Source of the DNA: Hyphomicrobiales bacterium
GTDB taxonomy: Bacteria; Pseudomonadota; Alphaproteobacteria; Rhizobiales; Beijerinckiaceae
DNA: 5,610 nt
Assembly (NCBI GenBank): GCA_028865375.1
Contig: JAGWKJ010000170.1
Location: forward strand, 1 to 5,610
Reading direction: 5' to 3'
The notes beneath the pieces are model-generated. The model made no database searches. It was not told the DNA's origin and saw nothing but the letters and a program-made list of their open reading frames with translations. The translations under genes and the position numbers were made by a program. Below are positions 1 to 5,610 of the stretch, in pieces; within the stretch, counting starts at the first letter, position 1, and each line of letters opens with the position of its first letter.

Positions 1-2
1 TC

Positions 3-98
3 ATCGCCGATGTCAGCGCGTCCGCCTATTCCGGGCGGATGGTCGGCGAGTTCTGGGAATTCTTCAAGGGCCGCAAAGTCCTGTCGGCGGCGGAATGA
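3..98 (+). CDS. C-terminal end of an unrecognised protein (partial at 5' end)
   Basis: An open frame enters from the left edge and ends at the TGA at 96-98. It encodes the last 31 residues of a protein, beginning IADVSASAYSGRM and ending GRKVLSAAE. The stop overlaps the hisF start in an ATGA arrangement, which suggests translational coupling and a shared transcript. I expected the end of HisA here, since hisA often precedes hisF, but the residues do not resemble a HisA C-terminus: there is no phosphate-binding G-x-A-L-Y segment. The piece is too short and too featureless (FWEFF aromatic cluster, basic GRK) to assign a function. The frame is supported by G/C-rich third positions and the tight overlap. 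Confidence 0.6.
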   Translation: MADVSASAYSGRMVGEFWEFFKGRKVLSAAE

Positions 99-859
99 CC
101 TTCAAGTCGCGCGTCATTCCCTGCCTCGACGTCAAGGACGGCCGCGTCGTCAAGGGCGTCAATTTCGTCGGCCTGCGCGACGCCGGCGATCCCGTCGAGG
201 CCGCCATCGCCTATGACGCGGCGGGCGCGGACGAGCTGTGTTTCCTCGACATCGCGGCCAGCCACGAGGGACGCGGCACGCTGCTCGACGTCGTGCGCCG
301 CACGGCCGAAGCCTGTTTCATGCCGTTGACGGTCGGCGGCGGCGTCCGCGAGACCGATGACATCCGCGCCCTGCTGCTGGCCGGCGCCGACAAGGTGTCG
401 ATCAACACCGCCGCCGTCGCCGACCGCGACCTGATCCGCCGGTCCGCAGAAAAATTCGGCAGCCAATGCGTCGTCGTCGCGGTCGATGCCAAGGCGGTGG
501 CGCCAGGGCGCTGGGAGATCTTCACGCACGGCGGACGCAAGCCGACCGGTCTCGACGCCGTGGCCTATGCGCGCGAGGCGGAAGCCTTCGGCGCGGGAGA
601 AATCCTGCTCACCTCCATGGACCGCGACGGCGTGCGTTCGGGCTACGACCTCGCCTTGACCCGTGCGGTCGCCGACGCGGTGCGCGTGCCGGTGATCGCG
701 TCGGGCGGGGTGGGAACGCTCGACGACCTGGTGGCGGGCGTCGTCGAAGGACACGCGAGCGCGGTGCTGGCGGCTTCGATCTTCCATTTCGGCGAGCACA
801 GTGTGCGCGACGCGAAGCGTCACATGGCGACAGCGGGGGTGCCAGTCAGGCTCGACTGA
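95..859 (+). CDS. hisF: Imidazole glycerol phosphate synthase cyclase subunit HisF
   Basis: HisF is the cyclase half of the HisF-HisH synthase in the cytoplasm. It uses ammonia from the HisH glutaminase to turn PRFAR into imidazole glycerol phosphate (histidine pathway) and AICAR (purine pathway). The 254-residue product is the usual length for this (beta/alpha)8 barrel and looks intact. The two catalytic aspartates are present: D12 in VIPCLDVKDGRVVKG (Asp11 of the Thermotoga enzyme) and D131 in VVVAVDAK (Asp130). The phosphate-binding loops are GGGVR at 81-85 and ASGGVG at 202-207, and FTHGGRK at 143-149 is typical. The ATG at 95 lies in the ATGA overlap with the preceding gene, so translation is probably coupled; no strong Shine-Dalgarno sequence is visible. 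The protein is canonical, arguing against a specialised HisF paralogue such as those in some sugar-amidation loci. hisE does not follow directly. Confidence 0.97.
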   Translation: MTFKSRVIPCLDVKDGRVVKGVNFVGLRDAGDPVEAAIAYDAAGADELCFLDIAASHEGRGTLLDVVRRTAEACFMPLTVGGGVRETDDIRALLLAGADKVSINTAAVADRDLIRRSAEKFGSQCVVVAVDAKAVAPGRWEIFTHGGRKPTGLDAVAYAREAEAFGAGEILLTSMDRDGVRSGYDLALTRAVADAVRVPVIASGGVGTLDDLVAGVVEGHASAVLAASIFHFGEHSVRDAKRHMATAGVPVRLD

Positions 860-863
860 ACGG

Positions 864-878
864 TTGGAAACGTTCCAA
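864..878. repeat. Perfect inverted repeat just after hisF
   Basis: TTGGAA-ACG-TTCCAA has two six-base arms around a three-base centre, starting five bases after the hisF stop. No T-run follows, so it is a poor rho-independent terminator. It could be a small transcript-end hairpin or a dyad operator upstream of mscL. The symmetry is seen directly; the role is unknown. Confidence 0.4.
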
Positions 879-881
879 GCC

Positions 882-909
882 TTGCGAAACTCGGCCATTT
901 GGTTAAAGT
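882..909 (+). promoter_or_regulatory. Possible sigma-70-type promoter for mscL
   Basis: TTGCGA (882-887) and TAAAGT (904-909) are separated by 16 bases. Each matches four of six consensus positions. They lie in the least GC-rich part of the 121-base gap before mscL, about 70 bases from its start. The match is weak and found by eye, so it is only a candidate. The gap and the unrelated function of mscL make a separate promoter reasonable. Confidence 0.25.
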
Positions 910-969
910 TTGGGCGCCAATCGAGCGCGTCGTCCGGTCGCGTCGCATCGCCAATCAGCCAAGCAATTG

Positions 970-976
970 AGGGGGA
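970..976 (+). promoter_or_regulatory. Ribosome binding site of mscL
   Basis: AGGGGGA ends four bases before the ATG at 981. This is the strongest Shine-Dalgarno sequence near the gene and fixes the start there. A longer upstream reading of the same frame, from an ATG at 801 inside hisF, has no such support and would add residues unlike any MscL. Confidence 0.7.
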
Positions 977-980
977 CGTC

Positions 981-1394
981 ATGCTGAAAGAATTCAGGGA
1001 CTTTGCGATGAAGGGCAATGTCGTCGATCTGGCGATCGGCGTCATCATCGGCGCCGCCTTCGGCAAGATCGTGTCGTCGCTGGTCGAAGACATCATCATG
1101 CCGCTGATCGGCATCTTCGGCAAGGCGGACTTCTCGAACCTGTTCCTGCCGCTGTCGTCGGCCGTCACCGCGACCAACCTCGCCGACGCCAAGAAGCAGG
1201 GCGGCGTATTCGCCTACGGCAACTTCATCACCAACATCATCAGCTTTCTCATCATCGCCGTGGCTTTGTTCTTCGTCGTCAAGTTGATCAACTCGATGAA
1301 GAAGGCCGAGGAAGCCGCCCCAGCCGCGCCTCCCGCGCCGACCAAGACCGAGACGTTGCTCGAGCAGATCCGCGACCAGCTCGCCAAGCGCTGA
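981..1394 (+). CDS. mscL: Large-conductance mechanosensitive channel MscL
   Basis: MscL is an inner-membrane channel that opens under membrane tension and releases small solutes during hypo-osmotic shock. The 137-residue product matches the family length (E. coli 136). The N-terminal amphipathic helix MLKEFRDFAMKGNVVDLA leads into TM1 (about 14-44), with the gate-lining glycine/alanine pattern AIGVIIGAAFGKIV and the conserved SLVEDIIMPLIG. A periplasmic loop (about 45-76) precedes the conserved FAYGNFI and TM2 (about 78-102). The tail has an Ala/Pro-rich linker (112-120) and a final charged helix ending LLEQIRDQLAKR, the usual cytoplasmic bundle. It starts at the ATG after a good Shine-Dalgarno sequence. 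It lies 121 bases after hisF and is followed by a terminator-like hairpin, so it may be a single-gene unit. Nothing essential appears to be missing. Confidence 0.97.
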   Translation: MLKEFRDFAMKGNVVDLAIGVIIGAAFGKIVSSLVEDIIMPLIGIFGKADFSNLFLPLSSAVTATNLADAKKQGGVFAYGNFITNIISFLIIAVALFFVVKLINSMKKAEEAAPAAPPAPTKTETLLEQIRDQLAKR

Positions 1395-1423
1395 TCGGTT
1401 TCGGGTTCGGCTTCCATTCGTCG

Positions 1424-1465
1424 GCGGCCGCAGGTTCGATCCCGGGCTTGCGGCCGCTCGATTTT
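1424..1465 (+). terminator. Probable rho-independent terminator of mscL
   Basis: GCGGCCGCA (1424-1432) and TGCGGCCGC (1449-1457) form a nine-pair stem that G-T wobble and one G-C pair can extend inward, with a loop of about 10-16 bases. A TTTT run follows at 1462-1465, four bases beyond the stem. The position, 30 bases after the mscL stop, suits a terminator. The T-run is short and set slightly back, so efficiency is uncertain. Each arm contains GCGGCCGC, itself a palindrome. Confidence 0.5.
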
Positions 1466-1482
1466 GCATCCACGGCGGTGCG

Positions 1483-2697
1483 ATGAACGCGATCATGTCA
1501 GGGGCGCCGCCGCGCGCGGCGCCCGCCGTCTCGGACCTGCGGCCGGAAGCCGCCGGATTGCCGGAAAGCGGCATCGTCCGGGTCGTCAATCACGGGCGCG
1601 GGCGGCAAGGCCTGATCCCGCTCTGGGTCGGCGAAGGCGCCCTGCCGACGCCCTCCTTCATCCGCGACGAGGCGGTGCGCTCGCTCGCGGCCGGCGAGAC
1701 CTTCTACACCCATCAGCGCGGCGTGCCGGAAACCCGCGAGGCGATCACGCGCTACATGACGCGCCATTACGGCGGCGCCGGATCGACCGGTTTCGCGCCC
1801 GACCGGTTCTTCGTCGCCGCCGGCGGAATGCACGCCCTGCAAATGGCGCTGCGCATGGTGCTGGGACCGGGCGACCAAGCCATCATCCCGACGCCGGCTT
1901 GGCCCAACTTCAAGGGCGCGACATTGGCGCTGGGCGCCGAGCCCGTGGAAGTCGCGCTGGATTATGCGCCTTCCGGTTGGCGGCTCGACTTCGACCGCCT
2001 CGCCGCCGCGGTGACGCCGCGCACGCGCGCGCTGCTCGTCAACACGCCGGCCAATCCGACGGGCTGGACGGCGAGCTTCGACGACCTGCGCGGATTGCTC
2101 GCGCTGGCGCGGCGGCATGGGCTGTGGATCGTCGCCGACGAAATCTACGGCCGCTTCGTCCATGAAGGAGAACGCGCGCCTTCGTTTCACGACATCGCCG
2201 ATCCCGACGACCGCGTGATGTGGATCCAAACCCTGTCCAAGAACTGGGCGATGACCGGCCTGCGCGTCGGCTGGCTCGAAGCGCCGCCGGCCTTCGGACA
2301 GACCATCGAGAACCTCGTGCAATACTCGACGTCCGGCGTGCCGACGCCCAACCAGCGCGCGGCTGCCGCCGCGCTCGACCACGGCGAGGACTTCATCGCG
2401 TTCCAGCGCGCGCGTTGCGCCGCCGCCCGGGCGATCCTGTGCGAGGGCCTCTCGCGCGCCGGCGGATTCGACTTCGCGCCGCCGCCCGGCGCGTTCTACC
2501 TGTTCCTGCGTCCGCACGGCGTCGCGGATTGCGCGGCGACCGCCATCGAGCTGGTGGACTACGCGGGCGTCGGACTCGCGCCGGGTTCGGCCTTCGGGCC
2601 CGGTGGCGACGGCTTCCTCCGGCTGTGTTATGCACGCCCGGCCGAGGAGATCGAAGAAGCCGTTCGGCGCTTGATTGCGTGGTCCAAAGCACGCTGA
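1483..2697 (+). CDS. Class I/II PLP-dependent aminotransferase
   Basis: This is a cytoplasmic fold-type I aminotransferase that moves an amino group between an amino acid and a 2-oxo acid using pyridoxal phosphate. The 404 residues are the usual length for the aspartate/aromatic aminotransferase group. Visible marks are GGMHALQMAL (115-124, cofactor phosphate loop), NTPANPTGW with N191, ADEIYGRF with D219 and Y222 (PLP ring contacts), and TLSKNWAMTGLRVGW with the Schiff-base lysine K253 and R261. R380 in FLRLCYA is the likely substrate carboxylate-binding arginine. The first 30 residues look like a variable lead. The ATG at 1483 is preceded by a weak GGCGG; the ATG at 1495 (residue 5) is an alternative start. 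Substrate cannot be read from the sequence. The histidine neighbour hints at histidinol-phosphate aminotransferase, but the length and motifs fit the aspartate aminotransferase-like group better. Confidence 0.92.
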   Translation: MNAIMSGAPPRAAPAVSDLRPEAAGLPESGIVRVVNHGRGRQGLIPLWVGEGALPTPSFIRDEAVRSLAAGETFYTHQRGVPETREAITRYMTRHYGGAGSTGFAPDRFFVAAGGMHALQMALRMVLGPGDQAIIPTPAWPNFKGATLALGAEPVEVALDYAPSGWRLDFDRLAAAVTPRTRALLVNTPANPTGWTASFDDLRGLLALARRHGLWIVADEIYGRFVHEGERAPSFHDIADPDDRVMWIQTLSKNWAMTGLRVGWLEAPPAFGQTIENLVQYSTSGVPTPNQRAAAAALDHGEDFIAFQRARCAAARAILCEGLSRAGGFDFAPPPGAFYLFLRPHGVADCAATAIELVDYAGVGLAPGSAFGPGGDGFLRLCYARPAEEIEEAVRRLIAWSKAR

Positions 2698-2831
2698 CCG
2701 ACGGCTCGCGCGCAGTCGCGTGGCGGCCGCCGAGTGGGCGTATTTGGCGGACGTACTCAGAAGAATTGTGCAATCGCAATTGCGCCATCAAATAGGTTTA
2801 GCCGAATGCGGCTGGCGGGGATTCCGGTGCA
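2698..2831. other. Spacer between the aminotransferase and the capsule-export genes
   Basis: This 134-base non-coding gap carries the ten-base palindrome GGCGGCCGCC (2722-2731) on its left, with no T-run after it. Its right half is AT-richer and holds the ten-base palindrome CGCAATTGCG (2775-2784). GTGCAAT occurs at 2768-2774 and again at 2827-2833, across the kpsT start. By hand count the bases 2761-2820 are 52% GC, low for this window. It is the likely place for a promoter for the export genes, but I could not identify convincing -35 and -10 boxes. Confidence 0.5.
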
Positions 2832-3485
2832 ATGATCCAACTGGACCGCGTTTTCAAATTCTACAAGACGGAACGCCACACCAAAATCGTATTGGATCAC
2901 GTCTCTACGACGTTCGAGTCCGGTCGTTCCTATGGGTTGCTCGGCGTCAATGGAGCCGGGAAATCGACGACATTGCGATTGATTTCCGGCGTCGAACTGC
3001 CTAATTCCGGGAAAGTGCGCCGTTCCGTGCGCGTGTCGTGGCCGCTCGGCTTCGCCAGCGGGTTCCATCCGTTCATGACGGGCCGCGAGAACGTGAAGTT
3101 CGTCGCCCGCGTCTATGGCGCCGACGTCCGCAAGACGGTGCTGTTCGTCGAGGACTTTTCCGAATTGGGCGACTACATCGACGCTTCGGTGAAGACCTAT
3201 TCCTCGGGCATGATGGCGCGCCTCGCCTTCGGCCTTTCGATGGCCATCGAGTTCGATTGTTATTTGATCGACGAGATCACGGCGGTGGGCGACCAGCGGT
3301 TCCAGGCGCGGTGCGCGGCCGCGTTCGAGGCGCGCCGCAAGACCGCGGACCTCATCGTGGTCTCGCATTCGATGCAGACGATCAAGGACTATTGCGACAG
3401 CGGCGGCGTCATCGTCGACGGCCGCATGATCATGTTCGATTCGGTCGACAAGGCGATCGAGATGTATAACCGACTCAACCGCTGA
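2832..3485 (+). CDS. kpsT: Capsule polysaccharide ABC transporter ATP-binding protein, KpsT type
   Basis: This is the ATPase of an ABC-2 exporter that drives lipid-linked capsule-type polysaccharide across the inner membrane with a KpsM permease. The 217 residues match the KpsT/CtrD/BexA group (about 216-220). Motifs in order are Walker A GVNGAGKST (38-46), the family-typical SWPLGFASGF (69-78) and TGRENVKFVARVYG (83-96), signature YSSGM (123-127), Walker B CYLIDE (143-148) with catalytic E148, DEITAVGD (147-154), and H-loop H179 in VVSHS. The full set suggests an active ATPase. The SWP and TGRENVKF segments are characteristic of KpsT and separate it from general ABC ATPases. The ATG has a GGGG (2817-2820) about 11 bases upstream. 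kpsE follows after 12 bases, so the two are co-transcribed. No kpsM is present here; it must lie elsewhere. The first 60 codons are AT-richer (about 50% GC) than the rest. Confidence 0.94.
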   Translation: MIQLDRVFKFYKTERHTKIVLDHVSTTFESGRSYGLLGVNGAGKSTTLRLISGVELPNSGKVRRSVRVSWPLGFASGFHPFMTGRENVKFVARVYGADVRKTVLFVEDFSELGDYIDASVKTYSSGMMARLAFGLSMAIEFDCYLIDEITAVGDQRFQARCAAAFEARRKTADLIVVSHSMQTIKDYCDSGGVIVDGRMIMFDSVDKAIEMYNRLNR

Positions 3486-3497
3486 ACGTCCGAGGCC

Positions 3498-4757
3498 ATG
3501 ACTCCGGAAATCGACCTCAAACCGAACGGCGGCGCGCTCGACCGGGCGCGCATCGTGTCGACCGCGCTGGCCGACGCGGCGCGGCGCGCGCGGTTTTCCG
3601 CGCGCAGCCGGCGCGCGATGAGCGGGGGCGGGTTCGGCGCGCGCGAAGGCGCGAAGCTCATGCGAGCCTTCGCTTGGGCGACGTTCGCGCTGTTCGTGGC
3701 GATCCCGACCGCGGCCGCCGCGATCTATTACGGCTTCGTGGCGTCGGACCAATATGTCTCGACCGCGAAGTTCACCGTGATCGGCGGCGTCGTGCCGGCG
3801 CCCGACGGAATCGCCAAGTTGACGGGCATTCCGGCCGCGGCGATCGTCCAAGACACGCAAGTCATCGTCGATTACCTCGGCAGCCGGGCGGCGGCGGAGG
3901 ATCTCCAGAAGAAGGCCGACATCGCCGGCGCCTATTCGGGTCCTTCGGTCGATTTCCTGTCGCGGCTCGATCCGAACGGGCCGGTCGAAGAGTTGGTCCG
4001 CTATTGGCGCAAGATGATCGGCGTGTCGATCGCGATGCCCGCCGGCGTGGTGACGCTGAACGTCGGCGCCTATTCGCCGCGGGACGCCAAGCGGATCGCC
4101 GGCGCGGCGATCGCGTCGTCCGAGAAGCTCATCAACGACCTCAATGCGCGGCTCGACGCCGGCGAAGTAGCGACCGCCGAGCGCGAGTTCAAGGCCGCCG
4201 CCGATCGCTTGGCGGCGGCGCGCGCGGCGCTGGAGAACGCGCGCAATTCGTCGGGCATCCTCAGCGCGACCGCGGCCGCCGACGCGCTCTCCAAGCTCGT
4301 CACCGAGGTGCGCGCGCAGGTGCTGGCGATGCAGCGGCAATACCAAGCGAACCTAGCGACCGTGTCGCCGTCCGCCCCGCAAATGAAGGACCTCAAGCTC
4401 AGGATCGACGCCGGCGAGGCGCAGATCGCCGACCTGCAAGGCAAGATCACGGCGGCAAACGGTTCCGCCGCGGGCGGCGTCCTTTCGAAATCTCTCTCGA
4501 CCTTTTCTGAGCTCGACCTCGAGAACACGATCGCCGAACGGCTCTACGCGGGCGCCGCCGCGACGCTCGAACTCGCCAAGCTGACGGCCGAGCACAAGCT
4601 CATGTACCTCAACGTGTTCGTCGACCCGACCGACCCGCAGGAGCCGACCTACCCGAGGCGCGGCCTCGACGTGGGCATCGCGTTGGCCGCCGGCCTCGCC
4701 GCTTGGGGCGCGGTCTACGGCACGGTGGCCACCGCCCGCAATCACATGGCGCGGTGA
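3498..4757 (+). CDS. kpsE: Capsule polysaccharide export inner-membrane protein, KpsE/CtrB/BexC type
   Basis: KpsE-type proteins are anchored in the inner membrane at both ends, with a large periplasmic part that links the KpsMT exporter to the outer-membrane KpsD/CtrA-like channel. The 419-residue product has this layout: a basic cytoplasmic lead of about 55 residues, TM1 about 57-80 (AFAWATFALFVAIP), and a periplasmic region opening DQYVSTAKFTV. An alanine-rich helical stretch about 205-320 is likely coiled coil. The family-typical end follows: VFVDPTDPQEPTYPRR (374-388), then TM2 about 391-412. The ATG at 3498 follows kpsT by 12 bases, with GAGG only two bases upstream. Met41 (3618) and Met55 (3660) are alternative starts; the latter would shorten the protein to about 365 residues, nearer E. 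coli KpsE (382). It belongs to one transcript with kpsT and the next gene. Confidence 0.9.
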   Translation: MTPEIDLKPNGGALDRARIVSTALADAARRARFSARSRRAMSGGGFGAREGAKLMRAFAWATFALFVAIPTAAAAIYYGFVASDQYVSTAKFTVIGGVVPAPDGIAKLTGIPAAAIVQDTQVIVDYLGSRAAAEDLQKKADIAGAYSGPSVDFLSRLDPNGPVEELVRYWRKMIGVSIAMPAGVVTLNVGAYSPRDAKRIAGAAIASSEKLINDLNARLDAGEVATAEREFKAAADRLAAARAALENARNSSGILSATAAADALSKLVTEVRAQVLAMQRQYQANLATVSPSAPQMKDLKLRIDAGEAQIADLQGKITAANGSAAGGVLSKSLSTFSELDLENTIAERLYAGAAATLELAKLTAEHKLMYLNVFVDPTDPQEPTYPRRGLDVGIALAAGLAAWGAVYGTVATARNHMAR

Positions 4758-4759
4758 GG
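4756..4759 (+). promoter_or_regulatory. Shine-Dalgarno sequence overlapping the kpsE stop
   Basis: The kpsE stop TGA runs into GAGG (TGAGG), placing a Shine-Dalgarno core five bases before GTG at 4765. This fixes the GTG start of the next gene and suggests translational coupling to kpsE. Confidence 0.55.
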
Positions 4760-4764
4760 CGCCG

Positions 4765-5610
4765 GTGCTGTTCAACGTCGAAAGCGATTCCGGGGACCGC
4801 ATCGTGGGATATTTCGTCCCCGACGGGTTTTCCGATTCGCCGAAGTTGCGCGTGGCGTCGGAGGGCGAGACGCTGTCGACGTTCGTCGCGCAGGAGGACC
4901 GTCCCTCGCTGGTCGTGGCGGGCAGGCATCAAAGCGGCCGTTGCGGCTTTCATGTCGACGAGGCGATGGTGCCCGGCCTGTCGACGCTGGCCGAGGTCGA
5001 GATCCGCGACGACGCGACGGAATTGCTCGTCTATCGGCGCGCGACGTCCGCGCACGTGCGCCGCAAGGTGGTGCGGTTCGAGACGCATCTCTATCCGCTG
5101 TGGCGGATCGACGAACGGATCAGGCCGTCGTTCGCGCATTTCATTCGGGGCGCGGAATTCCACGGGCTGGAAACCGTGACGCAGCACCTCATGCTGACCA
5201 ACGCGCCGTCGTCCTACTTGAGCGGCCGCATCGGCCATCGTCCGTTCGCGTTCGTGTTCGACGGATCGTTCGACCTGTGGGCGATGGTCCACGAACCGTT
5301 CGCCGAACTCGCCGAGCGGCTCCTCGTCCTGCGCAAGGCCCGCGCCGGCGGCGTCGACCTGCTGGGTCCGCGTGACGGGCCGCGGTTCGCCGGCGCCGCG
5401 GATTTCGCGGCCTCCCTTCCCGCCGGCGACGAGCGCATCCTGCGCCGGGCGTTGCGCGACATCCCGCCGGAAGTGGCGGTGAAGCTCTCGAATCCGCTGG
5501 TCCGCCAATTGACCGGCACGACGCCCGACGACATGCCCTCGGGCGCGGCGGTCGGCGCGGCGCTCGACGCGCTGTCGACGTTCAAGGCGGTCGGCCTGCG
5601 GGACGATCCG
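4765..5610 (+). CDS. Uncharacterised protein of the capsule-export operon, possibly sulfotransferase-like (partial at 3' end)
   Basis: A GTG-started frame runs open for 282 codons to the window edge, with G/C-rich third positions and no stop. It begins seven bases after kpsE, with GAGG correctly spaced, so it belongs to the kpsT-kpsE transcript. No signal peptide or membrane segment is visible, so it is probably cytoplasmic. Residues 1-92 (FNVESDSGDRIVGYFVPDGF to LLVYRR) look like a separate, beta-rich domain I do not recognise. Residues 170-190, with MVHEPFAELAERLLVLR, resemble the RDPxxRxxSxY segment of Sulfotransfer_2-type enzymes, but with H for R and E for S. Residues 241-278 (NPLVRQLTG, later FKAVGL) resemble that family's N-x-x-T-R-x-L-A-G and F-x-x-V-G-L segments. 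The expected P-loop PKTGGTS is not seen. It could be a diverged polysaccharide sulfotransferase or a non-catalytic relative; the family call is my inference. Confidence 0.75.
   Translation, partial: MLFNVESDSGDRIVGYFVPDGFSDSPKLRVASEGETLSTFVAQEDRPSLVVAGRHQSGRCGFHVDEAMVPGLSTLAEVEIRDDATELLVYRRATSAHVRRKVVRFETHLYPLWRIDERIRPSFAHFIRGAEFHGLETVTQHLMLTNAPSSYLSGRIGHRPFAFVFDGSFDLWAMVHEPFAELAERLLVLRKARAGGVDLLGPRDGPRFAGAADFAASLPAGDERILRRALRDIPPEVAVKLSNPLVRQLTGTTPDDMPSGAAVGAALDALSTFKAVGLRDDP

Noticed and set aside
95..859. HisF as a specialised paralogue for sugar amidation in a surface-polysaccharide locus
   Set aside because: The protein is canonical throughout, and the capsule genes begin more than 1.9 kb away with unrelated genes between.
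801..980. Longer N-terminus for MscL beginning inside hisF
   Set aside because: It would add 60 residues not found in MscL proteins, while the ATG at 981 has a strong Shine-Dalgarno sequence and gives the family length.
26..1192. Long minus-strand open frame (388 codons) opposite hisF and mscL
   Set aside because: It is antisense to two clearly recognised genes, its protein is rich in Arg, His, Asp and Ala with no domain, and such frames are common opposite GC-rich genes.
1498..2517. Minus-strand frame of 339 codons opposite the aminotransferase
   Set aside because: It shadows an aminotransferase with all its catalytic residues and shows no recognisable features.
2722..2746. Terminator after the aminotransferase (GGCGGCCGCC then TATTTGG)
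   Set aside because: A self-palindrome without a loop cannot form a good RNA hairpin in one strand, and only three T residues follow at a distance.
2757..4346. Long minus-strand open frame (529 codons) opposite kpsT and kpsE
   Set aside because: It is the mirror of two well-supported genes; the translation is a repetitive R/D/H/G mixture without motifs.
4703..5179. Plus-strand ATG frame of 158 codons overlapping kpsE and the last gene
   Set aside because: It starts inside kpsE out of frame and has an Arg-Arg-rich, frame-shifted translation; the neighbouring GTG frame is the credible one.
4609..5508. Minus-strand frame of 299 codons opposite the end of kpsE and the last gene
   Set aside because: It overlaps the end of kpsE antisense. 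The + strand GTG frame has a Shine-Dalgarno sequence, operon position and protein-like composition, whereas this one is Arg/Gly/Asp-rich and low in complexity.

Overview
This GC-rich window looks like chromosomal DNA from an alphaproteobacterium, most likely of the Rhizobiales (Hyphomicrobiales) type. That placement rests on protein character (a canonical alphaproteobacterial-style HisF, a 137-residue MscL, a KpsT/KpsE pair) and strong G/C bias at third codon positions. It is an inference, not a taxonomic identification. All genes I can support lie on the + strand, and no stretch longer than about 135 bases is without a gene.

Left part (1-2697), housekeeping genes. The window opens in the last 31 codons of an unrecognised gene whose TGA overlaps the ATG of hisF (ATGA). 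HisF is the cyclase subunit of imidazole glycerol phosphate synthase. After 121 bases comes mscL, the large-conductance mechanosensitive channel, with a strong Shine-Dalgarno sequence and a possible promoter of its own. A GC-rich hairpin followed by TTTT lies just after mscL and probably ends its transcript. A class I/II PLP-dependent aminotransferase of 404 residues follows.

Right part (2832-5610), surface polysaccharide export. After a 134-base spacer that drops to about 50% GC, three closely packed genes run to the end of the window. They are a KpsT-type ATPase for capsule export, a KpsE-type inner-membrane/periplasmic export protein, and a GTG-started gene cut by the window end. KpsT and KpsE belong to the ABC-2 route (with KpsM, which is not in this window) that moves lipid-linked capsule or similar polysaccharide across the cell envelope. 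The third gene is not clearly recognisable, but its second half has remnants of sulfotransferase-like motifs without an obvious PAPS-binding P-loop.

The most interesting object is this third gene. It appears translationally coupled to kpsE and may be a diverged or cofactor-free relative of the carbohydrate sulfotransferases, dedicated to this polysaccharide system. No CRISPR array, insertion sequence, tRNA or rRNA was seen.
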